Shown: positions 25,505 to 35,007 of the stretch, piece after piece
Layout of the letters: every line of letters starts with the position of its first letter
How positions within the stretch are numbered: the stretch's first letter is position 1
Source of the DNA: Pseudomonas sp. 31-12
Lineage (GTDB): Bacteria > Pseudomonadota > Gammaproteobacteria > Pseudomonadales > Pseudomonadaceae
Assembly: GCF_003151075.1 (NCBI RefSeq)
Contig: NZ_CP029482.1
Span: 2,852,001-2,916,000 of the forward strand
Length of the DNA: 64,000 nucleotides
Direction: 5' to 3'
Notes under the pieces: generated by a model
What the model was told of the DNA's origin: nothing
Seen by the model: the letters and a program-made list of their open reading frames with translations, nothing else
Databases searched by the model: none
Made by a program: the position numbers and the translations under genes

Positions 25505-26410
25505 CTAAGGTATCGCATAGACCTTGAAGAGCTTTCTGGCCGTCTCGCTGACGCCACCGAGGTACTTGTCGAATGCCTGCTCAATCTCGCCCGACCTGTA
25601 CATTTCACTGAGCGCAGTATCAACCAGCAAACGGAAATTCTCATCGTTTCGGTCCACTGCCATTGCGGTGGGTGAGTACTCAAAAATGCGTTCGAGCAGC
25701 ACCAGGCTGGTTGCCGACTTATCTGTGGCGAGGAGGTTCCGGAGCATCATGCGTTCGGCGAAGAACGCGTCGGCTTTGCCTTCGGAGACCAGCGTGAGGC
25801 CTGCGGCGGTGTTTTCGACGGTGACCAGAGTGGCCACCACGCCCAGTAGTCGCATCTGCTGACGAATCCATGTTTCGGTGACACCGCCAGCCGTGGCGGC
25901 ATACGTTTGGTTGGACAGCCCATGGTTGACCGTCGCTCGCCAGGTTGGCCCGGTCCGAGCCACCTTGCCATTCAGCACATTGAGCAACGCCTCTGATGCA
26001 TCTTGGCGCACCACGGCCGAGAGGCCGGCCGTGTAGATCGGTACCGAGTAGCTCACTACCTTGCGCCGCTCCAGTGTGGGGGGCGTCGGCGTACAAAGAA
26101 TATCGACCGTCCCCGAGCTGACGGCGCTCATCTCGTCGGTGACCGTGACGGGCAGGTAACGTATTTGCAAGCCGGGCAAACCCAACTCAGTCTTCACCTT
26201 GTCGGCGATTTTCAGGCAGAGATCGATGGCATAACCGCTGGCTTTATCGGCTGCCTGGACACTGAAAGGTGCAAAGTCCGGCAGGTAACCGAGGGTGAAG
26301 GTATTGCTCGCCCGCACGCGTTCAAGGGTATTGGCATTGGCCAGTACGGACACCAGCATGAGCAAGCAGACGAGCAGCAGGTTGTTGGTGTTGGTCAGTT
26401 TCACGTTCAT
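25505..26410 (-). CDS. Periplasmic amino-acid-type solute-binding protein
   Basis: 301 residues from MNVKLTNTNN. A signal peptide (about 1-26, ending ANA) leads a bilobed SBP_bac_3 domain: the first lobe has TFTLGYLPDFAPFSV and DLCLKIADKVKTEL, the second VTVENTAAGLTLVSEGKADAFFAERMML. This is the GltI/HisJ-like family that delivers amino acids to ABC transporters. No ABC permease or ATPase lies next to it. It sits 48 bp downstream of the PotE-like antiporter, so it may be co-transcribed with it; the ligand is not known. Confidence 0.85.
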   Translation of the reverse strand: MNVKLTNTNNLLLVCLLMLVSVLANANTLERVRASNTFTLGYLPDFAPFSVQAADKASGYAIDLCLKIADKVKTELGLPGLQIRYLPVTVTDEMSAVSSGTVDILCTPTPPTLERRKVVSYSVPIYTAGLSAVVRQDASEALLNVLNGKVARTGPTWRATVNHGLSNQTYAATAGGVTETWIRQQMRLLGVVATLVTVENTAAGLTLVSEGKADAFFAERMMLRNLLATDKSATSLVLLERIFEYSPTAMAVDRNDENFRLLVDTALSEMYRSGEIEQAFDKYLGGVSETARKLFKVYAIP

Positions 26411-26458
26411 ATCCTGATTCCCCGAATTCAGATGTCTGTGCAGTTCTGAAATCAACGG

Positions 26459-27799
26459 TCAAGGGGTGTCGGCCCGGGTCTGCGCGGCGGGAGATGCCTC
26501 GACACTACGTTTGGCGAGGAAACCATAAAGCAGGTAGCCGAACACCAGGACGAGGGTGCCGCCGAACACGGCGTCTCTGCCGCAGGCATACAGGGCGTAC
26601 AACGAATAGGCCACGGCGACCAATAACAATAGGGTGTTGCGGGTGTACACGCCGAAACCGACTTTGGCTTTGTACATCATGATCAGCAGGCCGGTGGCCG
26701 CCGTCACGTAGGGGATGAGGTTGGTCACTGCCGCCAGGCTGACAAGTTTTGCGAATTGGGCACTGGCATTGGGCGAGATGGTCGATAGCGCCAGCAACGT
26801 CTGCAACACACCGCAGACCAGCATTCCGACTATAGGGGCATTCCGTGCGCTGACCTTGGCGAACAGTTTCAGGAACATACCCTGGTCAGCCGTCATCTTG
26901 GCGGTTTGCGCCAAGGTGAACTGCCAGCCCAGCAGCGAACCGACACAGGCCATCACCGCCAGCGCCATGATGATGTTGCCCACCGTGGGGTTGAACATGT
27001 GTGCATAGACGAGCGCGAAAGGGGCCGATGAGTTGGCCAGTTCGGCATTGGGGATGATGCCTTGAATAACGGTTGTCGACAGCACATAAACCACTGCCGC
27101 ACCCAGCGTGCCAAACAGGCACGCCAGCGGTACCGTGCGTTTGGGATCTTCCACTGCATCGGAGGCCTGTGCTGCCGATTCCATGCCGAGGAAGGCCCAC
27201 AGGGTCAGGGGAATCGCCTTGCTGATGGCTTCAGAGATGGGCAAGTCGTTCGGGTTCCAGGCGGCAGCCAGCACATCGGGCTTGAACCAGAACCAGCCGA
27301 TGATGCTCAAGCCGGCCACCGGGATGATCACACCCCACACGGTAATCGCACCGATCTTGCCCGTGATGTCGGGGCCGCCAAAGTTGGCCACGGTGGTCAA
27401 CCAGAGCAAGCCGACCGTTCCGATGAACAGCGGAATGGCGCCGCTCCCCAGCCACGGCACGAACGATGTCATATACCCCACTGCGGAGATGGCGACCGCC
27501 ACGTTGGCGATGGCCAGCGAAAGGAAGTACAGATACGAGCAAAGGAAGAACCCTGATTTGGCGTGCGCCTCTTCGGTATAGGCGGATAACCCGCCTGGAC
27601 GCGGACAGTAGATGCCACACTGGGAAAAGCAATACGCGATGGCCATGGAACCGACGGCAGTGACGATCCACGACAACAATGAAACAGCGCCGAGCTGAGC
27701 CATGCTTGTCGGTAACATGATGATGCCCGAGCCCATCATGTTAACTGTCACCAGTGTGGTGAGCCCCATGAGGCTCATTTTCTTGCTTGAGTCGGCCAT
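26459..27799 (-). CDS. potE: PotE-like amino acid/polyamine antiporter (APC family)
   Basis: 446 residues with about 12 membrane helices. The N terminus VNMMGSGIIMLPTSMAQLG and IVTAVGSMAIAYCFSQCG closely follow E. coli PotE, the putrescine/ornithine antiporter. ATG 27799 is preceded by AAGGAG; the longer frame to 27955 has no support. Close paralogs carry other substrates (cadaverine/lysine, arginine/agmatine), so the substrate is inferred. No decarboxylase gene is adjacent. The 300 bp upstream hold only an AT-rich promoter-like segment. Confidence 0.82.
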   Translation of the reverse strand: MADSSKKMSLMGLTTLVTVNMMGSGIIMLPTSMAQLGAVSLLSWIVTAVGSMAIAYCFSQCGIYCPRPGGLSAYTEEAHAKSGFFLCSYLYFLSLAIANVAVAISAVGYMTSFVPWLGSGAIPLFIGTVGLLWLTTVANFGGPDITGKIGAITVWGVIIPVAGLSIIGWFWFKPDVLAAAWNPNDLPISEAISKAIPLTLWAFLGMESAAQASDAVEDPKRTVPLACLFGTLGAAVVYVLSTTVIQGIIPNAELANSSAPFALVYAHMFNPTVGNIIMALAVMACVGSLLGWQFTLAQTAKMTADQGMFLKLFAKVSARNAPIVGMLVCGVLQTLLALSTISPNASAQFAKLVSLAAVTNLIPYVTAATGLLIMMYKAKVGFGVYTRNTLLLLVAVAYSLYALYACGRDAVFGGTLVLVFGYLLYGFLAKRSVEASPAAQTRADTP

Positions 27800-28100
27800 C
27801 GAAAACTCCTTGATCTGCTCAACGCATTGAGCCTGAATCCGGCGTTTGATTACGTGTTGTCGGGCAAGGGGCCGTCCAGAGAAAACACGGCGCCAGCACC
27901 ATCGGTATAGTCGGTTTGATCGAGAGCGGAAATCTTTGTGAAAGTGCGAAAGCAAATTTCATATTTAGTTGGCGACCGCTTGCTTGAAGGCGCAGAGATA
28001 AGCAGGTTGAATTCGTCAGTTGTTGAGTCATCTGATTTGAATCAATCAATCGACAGATTCTTTCCTCCTCGCATTTGAAATCCACACAAAAAATCAGACT
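27800..28100. other. Intergenic region upstream of the potE-like gene
   Basis: AT-richer than its surroundings, particularly around 27940-28060, as expected for the promoter of the potE-like gene. I see no terminator after the AraC gene, no repeat and no convincing open frame. Confidence 0.4.
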
Positions 28101-29138
28101 TCAACGGGTCTCGAACATCTCGCGAATCAAGTTAGGCGTGCTGCCGGTCCAGCGCTTGAAGGAGCGCCGAAAGTTCGCCGCATCGTTGAATCTCAGGTAG
28201 TCCGCGACTTCTTCGTTACTGAATCCCTTGATCTGATAGAGGTACAGCGCCACATGCTTGCGCACCAAATCCACCTGCTGTTGAAATCCTGTGTCGTGTT
28301 TTTGCAGTTTGCGCTTGAGCGTGGCGGGGCTCATGGCGAAGGCCAGGGCGGCCTGTTCGAGGTTGGGGGCTTGGCGAACATGGGTTTGAAGGTAGCGATA
28401 AACACAGTCGATGAAGCTTGAGGCAAATCCCAATTGTTCGATTTGTCGGTGGGCTTCCTGGCGGGCAACCTGGCCTGCTGTGGCCGAGGCGTCGGGCCAG
28501 GACTGAGTGAGATATTCCCGGGGGATGCGCATTTGGTCCAGCGGGCGCTTGAACTGTGTGTGCTCACCCAGATGCACCCAGTATTGCTCGACATAACGTG
28601 GCTCGGCATGGCTGAAGCTGCATTCCCACGGCAGGCGCTGGCCACTCTGTGACCGGCTCATGGCCACGATCGAGGTCATGCTTGCCTCCAGCACAAAACG
28701 CCACTGTTCACCCGCTCCGCAGCTGTCCAGCCAGTAGAAATAGGCGTGTTTTTCATCCAGCACCAGTCGCGGGGTGGCCAGCGGGCTGAGCAGCGCCTGT
28801 AGCTGCACCAGCGTGTCGAGGGCCTGGTGCAGGTTTTGGGCGTGGCGCAGGGCGTGGCTGGCGGGGCCGTAATGCCCCGGTAGCAGGCGCTGGCCGAACA
28901 AAAAGCTGCTGTCGTCGGCATCCAGTAAGCGCCGGCTGTTGCCGATCAACCCGAGAAACTGCTGCGGGCTGAGGCGAGTCTGGCCGGCCAGGATGTCGTC
29001 ATGAAACAGTCCGGTGCCGCGTAACAGACGATGGCTGTCGATTCCCCGGGACAGCGCCAGATCGATCAGGGTTGCTGGCTGGTAATGCCCGGGAATGAAA
29101 CGGCTGTCGGTTTCGTACCAAGTGGTTTTCAGGGTCAT
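28101..29138 (-). CDS. AraC-family regulator with N-terminal Arabinose_bd-type domain
   Basis: 345 residues. The N-terminal two thirds match the AraC-type Arabinose_bd domain family (SRGIDSHRLLRGTGLF and HYGPASHALRHAQNLHQAL). The C-terminal helix-turn-helix pair includes AALAFAMSPATLKRKLQKHDTGF and YLRFNDAANFRRSFKRWTG. It begins 9 bp after the stop of the GGDEF-like gene, implying an operon. The ligand and targets are unknown; the divergent-by-distance potE-like gene is one possibility. Confidence 0.88.
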   Translation of the reverse strand: MTLKTTWYETDSRFIPGHYQPATLIDLALSRGIDSHRLLRGTGLFHDDILAGQTRLSPQQFLGLIGNSRRLLDADDSSFLFGQRLLPGHYGPASHALRHAQNLHQALDTLVQLQALLSPLATPRLVLDEKHAYFYWLDSCGAGEQWRFVLEASMTSIVAMSRSQSGQRLPWECSFSHAEPRYVEQYWVHLGEHTQFKRPLDQMRIPREYLTQSWPDASATAGQVARQEAHRQIEQLGFASSFIDCVYRYLQTHVRQAPNLEQAALAFAMSPATLKRKLQKHDTGFQQQVDLVRKHVALYLYQIKGFSNEEVADYLRFNDAANFRRSFKRWTGSTPNLIREMFETR

Positions 29139-29147
29139 GGCCGGGTC

Positions 29148-30062
29148 TCAGGCCGTTCTGGCCAGAGGCTGCTTGGCCCGGGCCAGCGCCAGGTTAAGGC
29201 GCTTGAGCAGGGCGTCTGGTGACTCGTTCAGTGCCATCACCACCGCCGTGCTCGCCGACAGTTGCAAGCGTTCGCCGTGCTGCCGGGTTTTGTGCGCCAG
29301 GCCCTGAACCGCTTGCTGCAGTTCCAGCGCCAGCAACCGTGCCTGGCTCTCGCCGGTGTTGGGCAGTAGCACCACGAAACGGTCGCCGGCCAGTCGGCAG
29401 AGCAAGTCCTGTCGGCGCAGGTTGAGCAGCAGCAAATGACTGAGTGCTTGCAGCACGGCGTCGCCTTCGGCATGCCCGAAGGCCTGATTGATGGCCGAGA
29501 AGTTGTCCAGGTCCAGCGCCAACAATGATAGCGGCTGTTGTTGACCATGACTTTCCTCAAGACTGCCGGTCAGTTGCCGCTTGAGGTAATCGGCGCCGCC
29601 CAATGGCGTGAGTTTGTCGAACAACCGATGCTCGCGGAACAGCCGCTCGCGTTTCTCCATCTGTGCGCTGATTGCCAGTTGTTCGCGGTGCCAGTGATAG
29701 ATGCCGAGGGTCAGCAATATCATGCCCACCGGCATCGGCCCGGACTCGAGCCAGTGATCCCAGGTGATGCTGTCGGGCAGGCGGATGAACTCGTCGAGGC
29801 TGTCGATCCACCAGGAGAAAAAGATGCAACTCAAACCCAGCACCAGGTAATGGGTGACGCGCCCGGCCGGCCGACTCTTGAGCACCAGTCCCAGCCAGAC
29901 CAGCGCGAGCAGCGCCGAACCGCCTTCACCGACGATGTCCAGCCAGACCCATTCGCTGACCGGTTTGACCTCGCCGCAGGCCAGATGCACAAGCAACCCC
30001 AGGTTGGCGGCCAACAGCAGCAGGGCGAGTTTCCAACGGTGAGGTTTGAGCACTGAGAACAT
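29148..30062 (-). CDS. Membrane protein with degenerate GGDEF domain
   Basis: 304 residues. About four membrane helices fill residues 1-135, followed by a linker and a GGDEF-family domain (about 160-300). The active-site loop reads AGDRF instead of GGDEF, so cyclase activity is unlikely. The inhibitory site RRQD, five residues upstream, is intact, so the protein may bind c-di-GMP as a receptor. ATG 30062 is favoured (AGGATC upstream) over the frame from 30089. It precedes the AraC gene by 9 bp. Confidence 0.8.
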   Translation of the reverse strand: MFSVLKPHRWKLALLLLAANLGLLVHLACGEVKPVSEWVWLDIVGEGGSALLALVWLGLVLKSRPAGRVTHYLVLGLSCIFFSWWIDSLDEFIRLPDSITWDHWLESGPMPVGMILLTLGIYHWHREQLAISAQMEKRERLFREHRLFDKLTPLGGADYLKRQLTGSLEESHGQQQPLSLLALDLDNFSAINQAFGHAEGDAVLQALSHLLLLNLRRQDLLCRLAGDRFVVLLPNTGESQARLLALELQQAVQGLAHKTRQHGERLQLSASTAVVMALNESPDALLKRLNLALARAKQPLARTA

Positions 30063-30187
30063 GGCCGCGATCCTTTGGCGAAGAAGCAATTCGCGCCAGC
30101 ACAGCAGATGTTTGTGACACTCGGGTGACTGGGGTGTGAGGTCGAATCAGCTCATGGTCCTGTGGGATTTTCTGGCGAGTGAGGACC

Positions 30188-30301
30188 TGTGGCGAGGGAG
30201 CTTGCTCCCGCTGAAGTGCGCAGCGCTCCCCAACTTCAGTGGGTCATGTAAAACTCATGCGGCCGCTGCGCGACCGAGCGGGAGCAAGCTCCCTCGCCAC
30301 A
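30188..30301. repeat. REPIN-like palindrome, class A
   Basis: Same inverted arms as 7804-7915 (GTGGCGAGGGAGCTTGCTCC and reverse complement), with a 50-bp diverged middle. It occupies most of the gap between the GGDEF-like gene and the Pho-box promoter. Confidence 0.85.
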
Positions 30302-30396
30302 GAGCCCGTGTCGATCGGATGCAAACAAGTCATTTCAGCTCACTTCCCTCCCCGAAACCCGGCAAAACCCCGGTTTACCGCACCTCCCGCCAACCC

Positions 30397-30430
30397 CTGT
30401 CACAGAACCGTCATCCCCCGTGCCTAGCGT
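30397..30430 (+). promoter_or_regulatory. Pho-box promoter of the TonB-dependent receptor gene
   Basis: CTGTCACAGAACCGTCAT (30397-30414) agrees with the PhoB consensus CTGTCATAAATCTGTCAT at 14 of 18 positions with the 11-bp half-site period. TAGCGT at 30425-30430 lies 10 bp downstream, the usual place for the -10 of a PhoB-activated promoter. The receptor gene starts 60 bp later. Confidence 0.6.
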
Positions 30431-30489
30431 GCCCTCCCAGTTGCCGGGCCACTTGCCTGGCGTTATCGGACTCTTGGGGGAGGACCACC

Positions 30490-33018
30490 ATGTATAAGCG
30501 CAGCAGCACCGCTGGAGTCGTCGGCTTCACGCTCACCGCCCTGGCTATGGCAATCGCCAGTGAACGCCTGAGCGCCGCCGAAGCCGTGGCGAACACCGAA
30601 CACGTCGAAGTGGTGGGCCAGGCGGCGAGCATTGATCAGGCGCTCAAGGAGCAGCGCAGTTCCGACAGCATCAAGAGCGTGGTGCATGCCGACGGCGTGG
30701 CGCAGTTGCCGGACGAAAACGTCGCCGAAGCGGTGCAGCGTCTGCCGGGCGTCAGCGTCGAGCGCGACCAGGGCGAAGGGCGGTTTGTCAGCGTGCGCGG
30801 CCTCGGTCCGGATCTGAACAGCGTGACCATCAACGGCACACTGGTGCCATCGCCGGAAAGCGAACGGCGGGCCGTGGCCCTCGATGTGCTGCCCTCGGAA
30901 TTGGTGCAGTCATTGTCGGTGATCAAAACCCTGACACCGGACATGGACGCCAACTCCCTGGGCGGCACCGTGGATGTTAAAAGCCTCTCGGCCTTTGATC
31001 ACAAAGGGCTGTTCTACACCGGCAGCAGCGAAGCCAGTTACGACAAAAACACTCACCAGACCAGCCCGAAATTTTCCGGTGCCATCAGTGATCGCTTCAG
31101 CCTTGGCGACGGCATCGACAACTTCGGCGTCGCTGCGGCGCTGAGCTGGCAGAAGCGCGACTTCGGCTCGGACAACGTCGAAACCGGCGGCGCCTGGGAC
31201 TTCGAGCAAGGCGCCAAATTGCAGGAGTTCGAGCAACGCGATTACGACATCAGCCGTGAACGCTCCGGTGGCGGCCTGAACTTCGATTACAAACCCGACG
31301 ACCTCAGCAGCTATTACCTGCGCACCCTGTACAGCCGCTACAAGGACAGCGAGACGCGCAATTCCACCAGCCTGGAATTCGCCGACCCACTGGCGGCGGG
31401 GGAGTTGGGCGATGCCGAAGGCGCCCGAAAACTCAAACAACGGGAAGAGACCCAGGAAATCCAGTCTTACGTATTGGGCGGCGAACGTATGTTCGGCCTC
31501 TGGACCCTCAGCGGCCAGGCCGGCTACAGCCGCTCCAGTGAAGACAGCCCGGGTCATATCGCCAACGCCGCGTTCAATGGCACCGACGACTTCGCCGACA
31601 GCGGTTTCTACGACACCAAAAAACCGCGACCCCTGATCGGTCAGGGCTTCTACAACCCGGACAACTTCAGCCTCGACAAGGTCGATTGGGAAAAACAGAA
31701 AACCACCGACACCGAGAAAAACCTGCGACTGGACCTGGCCCGCGACTACGACCTCAGCGGCTATGCGTCCCAGGTCAAATTCGGCGGCAAGGTCAGCCGC
31801 CGCAACAAAGACAACAACCTCGATGCCTGGGTCTATGAAGATTTCGACGATCTGGGTTTCAGCGATGAACAGCTCAACCTCAGCCGATTCCAGAAAGGCA
31901 CCGTGGACTATCGCCTCGGCCAGTTCGGCCCGGGCATCAGCGGCAGCGGCATCAAGCAGTTGATCGGTGGCCTGAATCAAGCGGACTTCTATGACGAGAC
32001 CGAATCGCGGGTCAACGACTTCAAGATCAGCGAAGACATCGACGCCGGCTACCTGATGAACACCATCGATATCGATGACTGGCGTTTCATTGCCGGCATG
32101 CGCTACGAAGGCACCGAGTTCGAAGCCAAGGGCACGGGCGCCACCGATGGCGAGTTCCAGTCCACCGAAACCAAACGCCGTTATCACCACTGGCTGCCGG
32201 GCTTGCATGCGCGCTATCAACTGGACAAGAACACTCAGGTGCGCGCGGCCTGGACCAAGTCCGTGGTGCGCCCGACGTTCGGCCAACTGGCGCCGGGTTT
32301 TGTCATCGACGATGACGAGGCGACCTTCGGCAACCCGGACCTCAAGCCGCTGGAATCCAGCAACCTCGACCTGGGCATCGAGCACTACATGGGCCATGCC
32401 GGCACGGTCTCGGCGTTCGTGTTCTACAAAGACATCAAGAACTTCGTCTACAACACTGACCTGGCGGGCACCGGCGCCTGGGCCGATTTCTCCGAGGCTC
32501 ATACGTTTGCCAATGGCGACAGCGCCAAGCTCTATGGCCTGGAACTGGCCTACTCGCAAAAATTCGACTGGCTGCCGGCGCCCTGGAATGGTCTGCTGCT
32601 GGGCGCCAACACCACCTTCAGCCGCTCCGATGCCGAAATCGAAGGCTTCGACGCCGCCAGCGGTATCGACCGCAAGCGCAGCATCGATTTGCCCAACCAG
32701 TCGGACACTGTCGGCAACCTGATGCTCGGTTGGGAAGATGACAAGTTGAGCCTGCGCCTGTCGGCCAACTACAAGTCCGATTACCTCTTTGAGCTGGCCT
32801 CGATCAACGACAAAGCTCACGACCTGCACGTCGATGCCCAGACCTTCGTCGATTTCAGTGCGCGGTATTCGCTGACCAAAAACCTGCAAGTCAGCTTCGA
32901 GGCGCAGAACCTCACCGACGAGCCGTATTTCGTCTACACCGGTAACCGCTCCTATAACGGCCAATACGAAGAATACGGCCCGACCTACAAGCTCGGCCTG
33001 ACCTTTACCCACTTCTAA
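30490..33018 (+). CDS. TonB-dependent outer-membrane receptor (phytate/phosphate-linked)
   Basis: 842 residues. After a signal peptide (about 1-29, ending SAA), a plug domain follows with ALKEQRSSDSIKSVVHAD, DENVAEAVQRLPGVSVERD and VRGLGPDLNSVTING, typical of the TonB receptor subfamily seen with carbohydrate or phytate uptake. A 22-strand barrel ends YGPTYKLGLTFTHF with a terminal Phe. GGGGGAGGA precedes ATG 30490. It is followed by a phytase gene and an ExbB-ExbD-TonB set, so import of inositol phosphates or their products is the best inference. Confidence 0.9.
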   Translation: MYKRSSTAGVVGFTLTALAMAIASERLSAAEAVANTEHVEVVGQAASIDQALKEQRSSDSIKSVVHADGVAQLPDENVAEAVQRLPGVSVERDQGEGRFVSVRGLGPDLNSVTINGTLVPSPESERRAVALDVLPSELVQSLSVIKTLTPDMDANSLGGTVDVKSLSAFDHKGLFYTGSSEASYDKNTHQTSPKFSGAISDRFSLGDGIDNFGVAAALSWQKRDFGSDNVETGGAWDFEQGAKLQEFEQRDYDISRERSGGGLNFDYKPDDLSSYYLRTLYSRYKDSETRNSTSLEFADPLAAGELGDAEGARKLKQREETQEIQSYVLGGERMFGLWTLSGQAGYSRSSEDSPGHIANAAFNGTDDFADSGFYDTKKPRPLIGQGFYNPDNFSLDKVDWEKQKTTDTEKNLRLDLARDYDLSGYASQVKFGGKVSRRNKDNNLDAWVYEDFDDLGFSDEQLNLSRFQKGTVDYRLGQFGPGISGSGIKQLIGGLNQADFYDETESRVNDFKISEDIDAGYLMNTIDIDDWRFIAGMRYEGTEFEAKGTGATDGEFQSTETKRRYHHWLPGLHARYQLDKNTQVRAAWTKSVVRPTFGQLAPGFVIDDDEATFGNPDLKPLESSNLDLGIEHYMGHAGTVSAFVFYKDIKNFVYNTDLAGTGAWADFSEAHTFANGDSAKLYGLELAYSQKFDWLPAPWNGLLLGANTTFSRSDAEIEGFDAASGIDRKRSIDLPNQSDTVGNLMLGWEDDKLSLRLSANYKSDYLFELASINDKAHDLHVDAQTFVDFSARYSLTKNLQVSFEAQNLTDEPYFVYTGNRSYNGQYEEYGPTYKLGLTFTHF

Positions 33019-33025
33019 GCCCCGG

Positions 33026-33048
33026 GGCGGCAGCCCGGTGCTGCCGCC
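33026..33048 (+). other. Intercistronic hairpin
   Basis: GGCGGCAGC and GCTGCCGCC form a perfect 9-bp stem around CCGGT, right between the receptor stop and the phytase. There is no T run, so it is more likely an mRNA-stability or partial attenuation element than a full terminator. Confidence 0.5.
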
Positions 33049-33081
33049 GTGATGGATGCACGACAAGGACTTTGCCTGTTC

Positions 33082-35001
33082 ATGAGTATTTCGTGGTTAC
33101 CCAAACACGGTCTGCTGACCACCCTGATCAGCTTGACCATCGGCCAGGCCATGGCGGCCGCGCCGAACCTGAGCCTCACACCCTGGGCGCCGAACCTGGC
33201 AGTCGACGCGGTAGCGTTTTTGCCCGCTGAGATTGGCCCTGAACGCCTGGCCGCCAGCGAACGCGACGGCTTGCTGCTGCTCGACGCGCAAGGCAAAGAG
33301 TTGGCGCGCCTGAAAGGTTCGTTCAGTAGCCTGGACAGCCGCGCCGCCGGTCAACACGTCTTGGTGGCCAGCCTCGACAACGCTCGCCAACAAGCGTTGC
33401 TGGTCAGCCTCGATCCGGCCAAGCGCAGTTGGGGGCAACCGGTGTATCTGCCAACGCGGGATTACCCGGTGAACGGTTTGTGCCTGTACCGCGACGAAGC
33501 CAGCAATCTGTTCCTGTTTCTGGTGGGCGAGGAGGGCAAGGGTGAGCAATGGCTGGTGGGCAACGGCGCCACTTTGAACCCGCAACCGCAACCGCAACGG
33601 GTGCGCGGTCTGCCACTGCCGCCGTCGGCACAGTTCTGTCAGGTCGACGACGCGGCCAATCAACTGGTGGTCAATGAAGAGAACGCCGGTTGGTGGGCCT
33701 ACCCGGCGCATGCCGAGGCAGATGTAACACGCACACCTGTGGCGATGCGCGAACCGTTCGGCGAGATCAAACAGGCCGCGGGTGCGATGGCCCTGGTGCC
33801 GGGTGGCATCGTCGGACTCGATCCGAAAGCCGCGCAACTGCATCTCTATCAGCAGCAGGGCGAACGCTGGACGGCTCAGGCCACCTTGGCGTTGCCAGGC
33901 TTGAGCGAGCCGGAAAACCTCGCCCTGCGCCCGACGGCCAAAGGCTTGCAAGTACTGTTGCGCGACGATGAAAACGGCCTTCTGTATCAGGGCGAACTCA
34001 ACTGGCAAGCCACGCCGGTGCCCTTGGCGCCGGCGCTGCCGAACGTAAAAGCAGTCAGCCAAAGCGACCCGGTTGGGCGCCAGGGTGATGCCGCGGATGA
34101 TCCGGCGATCTGGATTCATCCGCAGCAAGCCGCCCTGAGTCGGGTGCTGGGCACCAATAAAAAGCAGGGGCTGATGGCGTACGACCTGCAAGGCAAACTG
34201 CTGCAGGAGTTGCCGGTAGGCCGCCTGAACAACGTCGACATACGGCCGAATTTCAAGCTCGGTCAGCAGACCGTCGACCTCGCGGTGGCGAGCAATCGCG
34301 ATCGAAACAGCCTCAGCCTGTTCAGCATCGACCGCACCAACGGTGAGTTGCGCGAAGCCGGTGAGATCCCCACGCCGCTCAAGGACATCTACGGCATCTG
34401 CCTGTTTCAACCGGCCAGCGGCGAACTTTACGCGATCGCCAACGGCAAGGATGGCACCTTCCTGCAATACCGCCTGAGCGCGCCGAACGGCAGCGTACAG
34501 GGCGAGCTGGTGCGCCAGTTCAAGGTCGACAGCCAACCTGAAGGCTGCGTCGCCGACGACCAGCGCCAGCGCCTGTTTCTCGGTGAAGAGGACGTCGGCG
34601 TCTGGGCGGTGGACGCCCGCGCCGATCAGCCGGCGACACTCAGCAGCGTGATCAAAGTCGGCGCGCAGTTGCAGGCAGATGTGGAAGGGCTGGCGCTTTA
34701 TCAAAGCGCGGCGCAGGACTATCTGGTGATCTCAAGCCAAGGCAACGACAGCTATGTGGTGCTCGATGCCGAACCGCCGTTTGCGTCTCGCGGTGCATTG
34801 CGCGTAGGGCTGAACGCCGAGCTTGGTATCGACGGTGCGTCGGAAACCGACGGCCTGGAAGTCACCTCGGTGAACCTTGGCGGGCGTTGGAGCCAAGGCC
34901 TGCTGGTGGTGCAGGACGGCCGTAAACGCATGCCCGAGCAAACCCAGAACTTCAAATTCGTGCCCTGGGCCGAAGTCACCCGGGCCCTGAAGTTGCCTTG
35001 A
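33082..35001 (+). CDS. Beta-propeller phytase, two-part
   Basis: 639 residues from ATG 33082, which opens a good signal peptide (LPKHGLLTTLISLTIGQAMAA). Residues about 30-310 look like a degenerate propeller-like half. Residues about 330-639 are a clear beta-propeller phytase domain: DAADDPAIWIHP, GLMAYDLQGK, NNVDIRPNF, LFLGEEDVGVW, ADVEGLALY and SSQGNDSY, carrying the acidic calcium- and phosphate-binding residues. It hydrolyses phytate stepwise in the periplasm or outside. AAGGA lies 13 bp upstream, so an earlier ATG (33052) is possible. Downstream of the receptor in the same operon. Confidence 0.9.
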   Translation: MSISWLPKHGLLTTLISLTIGQAMAAAPNLSLTPWAPNLAVDAVAFLPAEIGPERLAASERDGLLLLDAQGKELARLKGSFSSLDSRAAGQHVLVASLDNARQQALLVSLDPAKRSWGQPVYLPTRDYPVNGLCLYRDEASNLFLFLVGEEGKGEQWLVGNGATLNPQPQPQRVRGLPLPPSAQFCQVDDAANQLVVNEENAGWWAYPAHAEADVTRTPVAMREPFGEIKQAAGAMALVPGGIVGLDPKAAQLHLYQQQGERWTAQATLALPGLSEPENLALRPTAKGLQVLLRDDENGLLYQGELNWQATPVPLAPALPNVKAVSQSDPVGRQGDAADDPAIWIHPQQAALSRVLGTNKKQGLMAYDLQGKLLQELPVGRLNNVDIRPNFKLGQQTVDLAVASNRDRNSLSLFSIDRTNGELREAGEIPTPLKDIYGICLFQPASGELYAIANGKDGTFLQYRLSAPNGSVQGELVRQFKVDSQPEGCVADDQRQRLFLGEEDVGVWAVDARADQPATLSSVIKVGAQLQADVEGLALYQSAAQDYLVISSQGNDSYVVLDAEPPFASRGALRVGLNAELGIDGASETDGLEVTSVNLGGRWSQGLLVVQDGRKRMPEQTQNFKFVPWAEVTRALKLP

Positions 35002-35007
35002 CCCGGT

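Noticed and set aside
30910..33066. Minus-strand frame of 718 codons opposite the TonB receptor
   Set aside because: GC-driven shadow of the receptor gene; no domain, low-complexity Val/Ala/Glu composition.
33097..34704. Minus-strand frame of 535 codons opposite the phytase
   Set aside because: Shadow of a long GC-rich gene, with no family signal.
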